Made by a program: the position numbers and the translations under genes. The notes below the pieces were generated by a model that was given only the letters and a program-made list of their open reading frames with translations, ran no database searches and was not told where the DNA came from. A DNA stretch of 64,000 bases from contig NZ_CP030265.1 in the NCBI RefSeq assembly GCF_008843145.1, forward strand, positions 587,001-651,000. The letters are read 5' to 3'. Below, piece after piece: positions 40,881 through 47,694 of this stretch (within the stretch, counting starts at the first letter, position 1; each line of letters starts with the position of its first letter). Origin of the DNA: Skermanella pratensis (lineage in GTDB: Bacteria > Pseudomonadota > Alphaproteobacteria > Azospirillales > Azospirillaceae).

Positions 40881-40948
40881 GGAGGGTGCGCGTCCCGCGC
40901 ACCTTGGGCGGCGGGACGCCCGCCCCTCCCCGGGGAAACGGCTTCCCC
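40881..40948. repeat. Dispersed palindromic element, copy B
   Basis: Related to 34061-34123 and again between convergent genes, 15-70 bp from the end of the leftward gene. GGTGCGCG (40885-40892) pairs with CGCGCACC (40896-40903); further G/C-rich arms follow, including GGGGAA/TTCCCC near 40932-40948. Confidence 0.6.
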
Positions 40949-40962
40949 GTCGGCGGCCGGCT

Positions 40963-43008
40963 TTACGCCTTGTAGTCCTCCGTCGTGATGGTCGGCGGGC
41001 GCTCCGGCCCCGCATAGGGGTCGAGCGTCGATTCCGACTGGGCGATCACGCGGCAGTCGCCGCACATGTAGATGCGGTCGATCAGGGCCTTGTTCCCGAA
41101 CATCCAATGCTTGCCGGCCAGCTTCTCGGCGATCCGGTCGATCGACGCCTTGGTGCCGAACGCGGTGCCGCAGCGGATGCAGTGGCAGGGCTCCTCCTGC
41201 TTCACCATCACGGGGGATCGGGCGGCGTCGGTGAAGTCGATCCGCGGGTTCAGCCGGATCACCTTCTCGGGGCAGGTGTTCCGGCACAGCCCGCATTGGA
41301 CGCAGGCGTCCTCCGTGAAGCTCAGCATCGGCCGGTCGGCATTGTCCGACAGGGCGCCGGTCGGGCAGGCGGAGACGCAGGCGAGGCAGAGCGTGCAGCC
41401 TTCCACGTCGATGTCGAGCGTGCCGAACGGCGCCCCCGCCGCCAGCGGCAGGACCGGCACCGGCTCCGGGGCGACGGCGTGGAGCTTGCGCAGCACCAGC
41501 CGCGACAGGCCCTTCTTGTCGCCCAGCGCCAGGAAGCTCTCCGGCTCCGCTCCCGGCCGGCGCGGCATGCCGTACAGCTCGGCGGTCAGCAGGTCGGGGT
41601 CGTCGGCCTCGATCAGCCCGACCCGGCCGGACCCGAAGCCCAGGCCGGACAGCACCGTCTCCGCCATGCCCAGGTTGCGGGCGAGCGGCAGCAGGTCCTC
41701 GCGCGGGCGGGCGGAGACCAGCACCCGCAGCTCGGCGGCGCCATAGGCGAAGGCTGCTGCCAGCGCCTCGATGCCGAGCTGGGTCACCGAATTGACCGCG
41801 AAGGGGATCGTGCGGGCCGGCAGGCCGGCGCCGAAGCGGGCCGCCAGGTCGATCAGCGGGTCGCCGTGGTCGGCGTCGTGGACCAGCACGACCGCGTCCC
41901 GTCCGCCCGCGCGGTGATAGGTCAGCAGCAGGGTGCGCAGCCATTCCAGCATCGGCTCGGGCGCGGGCAGGGCGTATGTGGCGGCCCCGGTCGGGCAGAC
42001 CGCCGCGCAGGAGCCGCAGCCGGCGCAAACGAACGGGTCGATCGCGACATGCTCGCCGGCTGACGTGATGGCCCCGGTCGGGCAGACCTCCAGGCAGCGG
42101 GTGCAGCCGGTCTTGCGCGAGCGGGAGTGGGCGCACAGCTGCGCCCGGTAATCCACGTAGCGCGGCTTGTCGAACTCGCCGACCAGGTCGGCGGCCTTGA
42201 ACACCGCCTTCTGCACCTCCGCCGGGCTGCCGGGGTCGGGCCTCAGGTAGCCGTCGCGCTTGCCATGGGCCGGGAACAGCGGCGTGCCGCCGGTCAGGTC
42301 GATGATGATGTCGCAGTTGGACTTGGCGCCCCGCCGCGACGGGCCGAACGCCAGCGCCTGGCGCGACGAGGGCAGCGGGACGGCGTAGTCGTCCACCTCG
42401 ATCTCGAACGCGCCGAGATGGCCGCTCGCCCGCGCGATGGTGCCCTTCAGGATCGGGAACTCCGCGGTGCGCGGCGGGATCACGGCGCCGGGCCGGGTCA
42501 GCATCACCGTGATGTCCAGCCGGTCCATCAGCTGCCGGGCGACCTCGATCGCCAGCTCGTCCCGGCCGTAGATCAAGGCCACGCCTTCCGACTTCAGCTC
42601 GACCGAACCCGCGGGCGGCAGGTCGAGCGCCGCCTCGGCGATCAGCGCCGCGATCTTCGGGTGGGCGTCGGCCGCCTCGTCGGACCAGCCGGCGCGTTCG
42701 CGGATATTGAGGAACCCGACCCGCGTGCCGGGATGGGTATCCTCGCGCTGGTCGTCGAACAGGGGGGCTTCCTGGGTGCAGGCGACCAGCACGGGGCCGG
42801 ACGCCTCGCCCAGGGCCGCGGTGAAGCGGTCCAGCTCGCCGCGGCAGAGCTGGGTGGCCACGTTGAGCGTCGCGTCGGGGCCGGCGCCGCAGGCTTTTGC
42901 CAGTTTCCCGCCGTCCAGGGGCATCGTGCCCTCGCAATTGCATACGAGGACGGTGCGGCCGTTTACGTCCATCGAGCCGGTCACGCTATCATAGGAGAGA
43001 GGTTTCAT
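40963..43008 (-). CDS. Multi-cluster 4Fe-4S protein associated with formate dehydrogenase
   Basis: 681-residue iron-sulfur protein with no obvious transport signal. TRCLEVCPTGAI and CAGCGSCAAVCPTGA give a ferredoxin-like pair in the middle; CTLCLACVSACPTGAL and CVQCGLCRNTCPEKV give a second pair near residue 560-600. CHCIRCGTAFG and YMCGDCRV near the C-terminus may bind zinc or another cluster. The N-terminal 130 residues include LVCNCEGTMPLDG and resemble heterodisulfide reductase-like modules. Homologues sit beside Mo-formate dehydrogenase in alphaproteobacteria; a role in electron delivery or cofactor maturation is inferred. It is divergent from the accessory operon by only 37 bp. Confidence 0.8.
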   Translation of the reverse strand: MKPLSYDSVTGSMDVNGRTVLVCNCEGTMPLDGGKLAKACGAGPDATLNVATQLCRGELDRFTAALGEASGPVLVACTQEAPLFDDQREDTHPGTRVGFLNIRERAGWSDEAADAHPKIAALIAEAALDLPPAGSVELKSEGVALIYGRDELAIEVARQLMDRLDITVMLTRPGAVIPPRTAEFPILKGTIARASGHLGAFEIEVDDYAVPLPSSRQALAFGPSRRGAKSNCDIIIDLTGGTPLFPAHGKRDGYLRPDPGSPAEVQKAVFKAADLVGEFDKPRYVDYRAQLCAHSRSRKTGCTRCLEVCPTGAITSAGEHVAIDPFVCAGCGSCAAVCPTGAATYALPAPEPMLEWLRTLLLTYHRAGGRDAVVLVHDADHGDPLIDLAARFGAGLPARTIPFAVNSVTQLGIEALAAAFAYGAAELRVLVSARPREDLLPLARNLGMAETVLSGLGFGSGRVGLIEADDPDLLTAELYGMPRRPGAEPESFLALGDKKGLSRLVLRKLHAVAPEPVPVLPLAAGAPFGTLDIDVEGCTLCLACVSACPTGALSDNADRPMLSFTEDACVQCGLCRNTCPEKVIRLNPRIDFTDAARSPVMVKQEEPCHCIRCGTAFGTKASIDRIAEKLAGKHWMFGNKALIDRIYMCGDCRVIAQSESTLDPYAGPERPPTITTEDYKA

Positions 43009-43045
43009 TGCGATCCTAGGGGAATGCCCCGATATTTGCGATAGC

Positions 43046-43828
43046 TTGCCATTTCATGAGAGTGCCGCCTTGCCGTCGGATACTACCTCAAACTCCGCTC
43101 CGGATCCCGAGCTTCCGCCGATTTATCAGCCGGTGACCATACCGCGCGGCAGCGCCTTCGCCCGCGCCCTGGCGGACGCCGCGGCGGGAGCGGAGGCCGG
43201 CACGCTGGTCTGGACCCGGCGCGACGACCGGCTGGACGCCGCCGTCGTGCTGGAGCCGAACGAGCCGCTGGCGCGGTCGCTGCCGGTCGTCTACGTGGCG
43301 CTGCTCGGCCTGGGCGACGCCCTGGGCGCCCTGGGACCGCCCAACATCCCGGTAACCTTCGGCTGGCCCGACCGGATCGAGGTGAACGGCGCCACGGTCG
43401 GCGGCGTCCGACTCGACGCGGCGGAGACCCGCAGCGCGGACGCCATTCCCGACTGGCTGGTACTGGGTATCTCGATCCAGGTCCATGGCTTTCCCGACGA
43501 CGACAGCCCCGGCCTGCGCCCGGACCGCACCGCCCTCCACGAGGAGGGGTTCGGCGAGGTCGAGGCGCTGCCGTTGCTGGAGAGCTTCAGCAGGCACTTC
43601 CTTGCCTGGATGAACAGTTGGCAGGAGGATGGGTTCGATCAAGTACGGCAGTCCTGGTTAAGTCGCGCCACCGGCTTCGGCGACGCGATCTCGCTGGAGG
43701 TGGACGGCGTCCGCCTTTCCGGCGGCTTCACCGGTCTCGACGATGCCGGCGGGCTGCTGCTGGGACGGGAGGACGGCATCCGCCACGTGGCGCTGGCCCC
43801 GGTCCTGCGGGAGCCGACATGGTCATGA
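43046..43828 (+). CDS. Biotin/lipoate ligase-fold protein lacking catalytic residues
   Basis: 260-residue protein from TTG 43046 (TTG 43070 also possible). It has the BirA/LplA fold layout: GWPDRIEVNG corresponds to the BirA KWPND region, VLGISIQV to the GxGIN strand, and SGGFTGLDDAGGLLLG to the small C-terminal domain. The GRGRRG adenylate loop is absent, and the ligase Lys is replaced in ATVGGVRL (BirA has RKLAGIL). It is therefore probably not a working ligase and may bind a cofactor or partner in formate dehydrogenase assembly. It starts the accessory operon; the next gene overlaps it. Confidence 0.7.
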   Translation: MPFHESAALPSDTTSNSAPDPELPPIYQPVTIPRGSAFARALADAAAGAEAGTLVWTRRDDRLDAAVVLEPNEPLARSLPVVYVALLGLGDALGALGPPNIPVTFGWPDRIEVNGATVGGVRLDAAETRSADAIPDWLVLGISIQVHGFPDDDSPGLRPDRTALHEEGFGEVEALPLLESFSRHFLAWMNSWQEDGFDQVRQSWLSRATGFGDAISLEVDGVRLSGGFTGLDDAGGLLLGREDGIRHVALAPVLREPTWS

Positions 43829-44319
43829 CGCGATTGCCGCGGACGATCCGGCTCGACGCCTCCGACGCGGCGATCTTCGAGCGCGCGGCCGAACCCGGCG
43901 AGTGGGCGGTGCCCGGCGCCTTCATGTTCGTCCATGCCGATCCGGCCGCGCTGAAGGGCAAGGCCCGGCAGGCCTTCGCCAACGGCTTCCTCGGCACCGC
44001 CAGTTTCGGCTGGTCCACCCTGGTGGCGGTGGGCGAGGCGGCCGAGGCCGAGACGGCGGGCGTGGTCGAGGCGCTGGCCGACCGCTTCGTCGCGGAGTTC
44101 GGGGCACCCGACCGGGAGGCCGCCCTGGCCGCCGCGCGTGAGGAGGTGGAGTTCGCCGCCGGCCTCTGCGGGCACCCGGTCAACACGCTGCTGGCGGTCA
44201 GCCGGGAATTCGGGGCCGACGGGGACATCCGGGAGAGCTTCCGGGTAATCGAGCCGAGGACGGAAAAACTTCATGCGCCGATCTGGACGATCGTTCCGGA
44301 TCAGGAAGAGGGACACTGA
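43819..44319 (+). CDS. Formate dehydrogenase-linked protein of unknown function (DUF6505-like)
   Basis: Soluble 166-residue protein, no signal or membrane segment. It contains TIRLDASDAAIFERAAEPGEW, GKARQAFANGFLGT and EEVEFAAGLCGHPVNTLL. I place it by gene order and general resemblance in the DUF6505-type family of formate dehydrogenase loci. ATG 43819 lies 5 bases after GGGAG; ATG 43825 forms an ATGA overlap with the preceding stop. Either start overlaps the upstream gene, so translation is coupled. Function unknown. Confidence 0.6.
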   Translation: MVMTRLPRTIRLDASDAAIFERAAEPGEWAVPGAFMFVHADPAALKGKARQAFANGFLGTASFGWSTLVAVGEAAEAETAGVVEALADRFVAEFGAPDREAALAAAREEVEFAAGLCGHPVNTLLAVSREFGADGDIRESFRVIEPRTEKLHAPIWTIVPDQEEGH

Positions 44320-44320
44320 A

Positions 44321-45346
44321 TTGACCGCCGATTTCTGGCTGAGTTCCGGCCATCACCTGCTCGACCGCACGCCCGAGGGCCGGCTGGAGGTCACCGACGA
44401 TTTCCTGCGAGCCTATCTGGCCCGGCCGGAGATCCGCCCGGTGGAGGAATCCTGCGCCGCCGAGCTGGCGCTGCACCGCTCGCTTCTCGCCGACCCCAGG
44501 GCCGAGGTGCCGCCCGAGCGGCTGGCGGCGCTGGGCGATCCCGACGCGCGCGAGAACTACGAGGTCTGGCTGGGATTCCGCGACACCCTGGCGGCCCATG
44601 CCACCCTGGAGGAGGGCTATCTGGCCCTGGTCCGCGGCGGAACCGGGCGGGTGCCCGCGCTGTTCGTCGACCAGCTCGTCCATCTGATCCTGCGCGGCAT
44701 GCTGCACGGCTGCGCGGACCCGGTGCGCGTGCGGGCGGCCGAGCTGCTGTTCCGGCCGCAGCGGGTCAACATCCAGGACGGCGCGGTCCTGGTGGCCGAC
44801 GAGGAAACCGTGGACCAGCGGACCCGCGACGGCGGCTTCGGCTCGCTCGGCCGACTGCTGTCGGAGAACGGCACCGCCGTGCGCGGCGTCGATCTCGACG
44901 TCATGACCGAGGCCAACGCCGGCCTCTACTGGGAGCGCAGCGACCGCTTCGACATGGTGCTGGAGGTCGGGTTCCCGAAGCCCGGCCTCGACGCGCTGTG
45001 CCGCGTGCTGGAGCAGTGGGTCCGCCACCTGCTGGGCGTCGGCGTGCGCATCCATCCGGTCCAGCAGATCCGGGACGAGCGCTGGGTCTGGCATGTCGGC
45101 CTGGACGGGGAGGCGACCGCGATCATGAACGCGCTGTACGACGGGGAGGAGGTCGGCGAGGCGGACATGGCCCGCGTGCTGGCATTGTTCCGGCTGGAGT
45201 TCGACGATCCCGCCGACATGCTGCCCCGGGTCGCCGGCCGGCCGGTCTACCTGGCGATGGCGATGACCGACGACCGCAAGCTGCGCCTGAAGCCGCAGAA
45301 CCTGCTGGTCAATCTGCCGCTTGCCGAAGGAGGGCGGGGAGAATGA
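44321..45346 (+). CDS. Formate dehydrogenase-linked protein of unknown function (DUF6352-like)
   Basis: 341-residue cytoplasmic protein, probably starting at TTG 44321 (LTADFWLSSGHHLLDR) two bases after the upstream stop and behind GAAGAGGG; the open frame extends to an upstream ATG at 44273. WLGFRDTLAAHATLEEGY, FVDQLVHLILRGMLHGC and RPQRVNIQDGAVLVADEE are prominent and no cofactor motif is seen. Members are found in the same order in related formate dehydrogenase loci. It overlaps the next gene by 4 bases (ATGA). Confidence 0.65.
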   Translation: MTADFWLSSGHHLLDRTPEGRLEVTDDFLRAYLARPEIRPVEESCAAELALHRSLLADPRAEVPPERLAALGDPDARENYEVWLGFRDTLAAHATLEEGYLALVRGGTGRVPALFVDQLVHLILRGMLHGCADPVRVRAAELLFRPQRVNIQDGAVLVADEETVDQRTRDGGFGSLGRLLSENGTAVRGVDLDVMTEANAGLYWERSDRFDMVLEVGFPKPGLDALCRVLEQWVRHLLGVGVRIHPVQQIRDERWVWHVGLDGEATAIMNALYDGEEVGEADMARVLALFRLEFDDPADMLPRVAGRPVYLAMAMTDDRKLRLKPQNLLVNLPLAEGGRGE

Positions 45347-45888
45347 GCACGGTTCCGAATCCCAGCGACCGGATGACGGTCGGCGTGGTCGTCGAGCACC
45401 GCCGGATCGACCATCCCTGGCAGTCCCATCGCTGGCAAGCGGTCGCCGTGCTGCCCGGCGCGCCTGCGGCGCCCGCCTGGACCGTCCTCGGCCAGGGGGA
45501 AGGCTGGGTGCGCTATCTGGCCGGCACGGCGGAGCTTACCCTCTATCCCGGCGAGACCGAAACCTACGCCTACAATCTGGAGAGCCCCGAACCCGCCATC
45601 TACGTCGTGCTGCGCAAGAGCGACGACGCGCGCGGCATCCGGCTGCTCGGCGCCACGGTCGACCCCGGCGAGGCCCATGCCCATGCCGACACCGGCGACG
45701 ATCTGGTCGAGGCCCTGCCGCTTCCCGGCATCGTCCGCGACTGGATGGCGGCCTTCGTCGCGGTCCACCATGTCCCGCGCACGAAATGGAAGCGCAAGCG
45801 CGACCGCGTGGATCCCGAGGCCATGGCGATCCGGGTGCCGGGGCAGGGCCGGTTCGAGAGCTCGGAAGAGGACGACGATGACGAGTGA
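45343..45888 (+). CDS. DUF3305 family protein
   Basis: 181-residue protein starting at ATG 45343 in an ATGA overlap. VGVVVEHRRIDHPWQSHRWQ, LTLYPGETETYAYNLES and the acidic C-terminal EEDDDDE are typical of DUF3305. The family is restricted mainly to formate dehydrogenase loci; its members have no defined biochemical role. It overlaps DUF3306 by 11 bases, so the two are likely made together. Confidence 0.8.
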   Translation: MSTVPNPSDRMTVGVVVEHRRIDHPWQSHRWQAVAVLPGAPAAPAWTVLGQGEGWVRYLAGTAELTLYPGETETYAYNLESPEPAIYVVLRKSDDARGIRLLGATVDPGEAHAHADTGDDLVEALPLPGIVRDWMAAFVAVHHVPRTKWKRKRDRVDPEAMAIRVPGQGRFESSEEDDDDE

Positions 45889-46489
45889 TCGCGAAGAAGG
45901 TTTCCTGGGCCGCTGGGCGCGGCTGAAGAAGCGGCCGGTTCCGGAGCCCGAGCAGGCCCCCGATCCCGTGCCGGCGGAAAACGCCGTCCCGGCCGCCGCG
46001 CCCGCCGCGCCGGAGGAGCCGTTCGATCCGGCGTCGCTGCCCGCCCTCGACACCCTGGACGCGGGCAGCGACTACGCCGCCTTCCTGAAGCCCGGCGTGC
46101 CGCGCGAGCTGCGGACCCTGGCGCTCCGGCGCGCCTGGGTGACCGACCCGGCGATCACCGGCTACAAGACGCTGGCCGACTACGACTGGGACTTCAACGC
46201 GCCGGGCTACGGCGCGCTGAAGGTGACCGACGACATCGCGGACCTGGCCCGGCGGGCGTTCGGACTGCTCGACCCGGAGGAAAAGCCCGCCCCCGGACCG
46301 GAGCCCGAGCCGGAAGCCACTCCCGACCCCGACCCCGACCCGGAGCCGGCCCCCGCCCTGATCGCCGAAGCCGTGCCCGAATCGCCGCGCGTGCCCGAAA
46401 CGCCGCCCGTGCCCGAGCCCGCGCCCGAGCCGGAGCCCGAACCCCCGACGGCCCGCCGACGCCGCCACGGCGGCGCGGTCCCGACATAG
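45878..46489 (+). CDS. DUF3306 family protein
   Basis: 203-residue protein. The conserved part is residues 1-130: FLGRWARLKK at the start, then FDPASLPALDTLDAGSDYAAF and LADYDWDFNAPGYG, which resemble the DUF3306 core. The last 80 residues are a Pro/Glu repeat tail (PEPEPEA-like) that looks disordered. ATG 45878 lies inside the DUF3305 gene. Partner of DUF3305 in formate dehydrogenase maturation is an inference from gene order. Confidence 0.8.
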   Translation: MTSDREEGFLGRWARLKKRPVPEPEQAPDPVPAENAVPAAAPAAPEEPFDPASLPALDTLDAGSDYAAFLKPGVPRELRTLALRRAWVTDPAITGYKTLADYDWDFNAPGYGALKVTDDIADLARRAFGLLDPEEKPAPGPEPEPEATPDPDPDPEPAPALIAEAVPESPRVPETPPVPEPAPEPEPEPPTARRRRHGGAVPT

Positions 46490-46761
46490 TCCCGATGTGG
46501 GCCGGCCTGATTTGGGGCGGCCTTCGCCCGTCGGTGCGAACGCCGACACCGCGCGCCGACGCTCCGGCCCCGTACCGGGCAGGACGCGCGCTGCTTCAGC
46601 GCTATTGCCGAACCTTCACAATTTTTATACATTTAGCGCAGTCTCGAAAGGATGAGGCCGCGCGACTTTTGTTGCATTGCGGTACATTCATTCGGGAAAC
46701 GGGCGGGAAGATTCTTAATCTTTTCTCCTTAGCATGACTGGTAACTGACTCTGGTGATGAC
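46490..46761 (+). promoter_or_regulatory. Region upstream of the torD-fdh genes
   Basis: 272 bp, GC-rich at first and AT-rich from about 46610. AAGATT (46708-46713) and AATCTT (46717-46722) form an inverted repeat 40 bp before torD. A promoter for the catalytic genes is likely here, but no clear consensus is visible. Confidence 0.4.
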
Positions 46762-47352
46762 TTGAGCGCTGACATCGACGAAGGTGACCTGCTGCGGGCA
46801 CAGTGCTACGGCCTGCTCGCTCAACTTCTGGTCGGTCCTCCGGCGCAGGACCTCCTGACGCGCGTGGCGGCGCTGAGGGGGGACGACACGGCTTTCGGCA
46901 AGGCCCTGTCCCGGCTGGCCGCGGCCGCCGCCGAAAGCGATCCGGGCACCGCCGAGCGGGAGTATTTCGCGCTCTTCATCGGTGTCGCCCGGGGTGAGCT
47001 GGTGCCTTACGCCTCCTACTACCTCACGGGTTTCCTCAATGAAAAGCCGTTGGCCCGCCTGCGCGCCGACATGCAGGGCTTCGGCATCGCCCGCCGGGCC
47101 GACGTGTCGGAGCCGGAGGACCACATCGCCTCGATCTGCGAGATGATGGCCGGCCTGATCCTGGGCAGCTTCGGCGCTCCGGCCGATCTGGCCACCCAGC
47201 GCCGCTTCTACGACCAGCATGTCGCCCCGTGGGCCGCGCGCTTCTTCGGGGACGTGGAGAAGGCGCAATCGGCTGTGCTGTACCGCCCCGTCGGGGAGAT
47301 CGGCCGGCTCTTCGTCGCGATCGAAGCCGAAGCCTTCCACATGTCCGCCTGA
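46762..47352 (+). CDS. TorD/DmsD-type molybdoenzyme chaperone
   Basis: All-helical cytoplasmic chaperone of 196 residues that would bind the Tat signal of the catalytic subunit and hold it until the molybdenum cofactor is inserted. EREYFALFIGVARGELVPYASYYLTGF is the family hallmark with its conserved Tyr/Pro, followed by ADVSEPEDHIASICEMM. The start is TTG 46762; no ATG fits the frame. It precedes the Tat peptide and fdhA in the same direction. Confidence 0.85.
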   Translation: MSADIDEGDLLRAQCYGLLAQLLVGPPAQDLLTRVAALRGDDTAFGKALSRLAAAAAESDPGTAEREYFALFIGVARGELVPYASYYLTGFLNEKPLARLRADMQGFGIARRADVSEPEDHIASICEMMAGLILGSFGAPADLATQRRFYDQHVAPWAARFFGDVEKAQSAVLYRPVGEIGRLFVAIEAEAFHMSA

Positions 47353-47477
47353 TTTTTTGAAGTCGAGGCCAAGCAATCCAGAGTACCGACCAGATACAGC
47401 CAGTTAGTCGCAAATAAAAAGAAAATGGCAGGCAGTTAGAACATGATGCTGAACATTCGACACGAAGGAGCACGGGG

Positions 47478-47681
47478 ATGAGCGCCAAGGGCAAGGCGGA
47501 TGGACTGGAGCGCCGCGAGTTCCTGCGGGTGATGGGGGCGGGCGCGGCGGGCGCGGCCGCCGCCGCTCCGCTCCTCGTGGCCGGGACGGCCGAAGCCGCG
47601 GAAACGCCGGAGCAGCGCGTCAAGCAGCGCTACCGCGAGACCGAACACGTCAAGAAATTCTACGAAACCAATCGGTTCTGA
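47478..47681 (+). CDS. Small twin-arginine signal protein of the formate dehydrogenase operon
   Basis: 67 residues. ERREFLRVMG is a Tat motif followed by an Ala-rich hydrophobic segment (GAAGAAAAAPLLVAG) and a short charged tail (QRYRETEHVKKFYETNRF). ATG 47478 follows GAAGGAG by 7 bases. Homologous small Tat proteins lie directly before fdhA in other alphaproteobacteria. The role is unknown; it may be a small subunit co-exported with FdhA. It ends 13 bp before fdhA. Confidence 0.8.
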   Translation: MSAKGKADGLERREFLRVMGAGAAGAAAAAPLLVAGTAEAAETPEQRVKQRYRETEHVKKFYETNRF

Positions 47682-47694
47682 CGGGAGCCACGCC

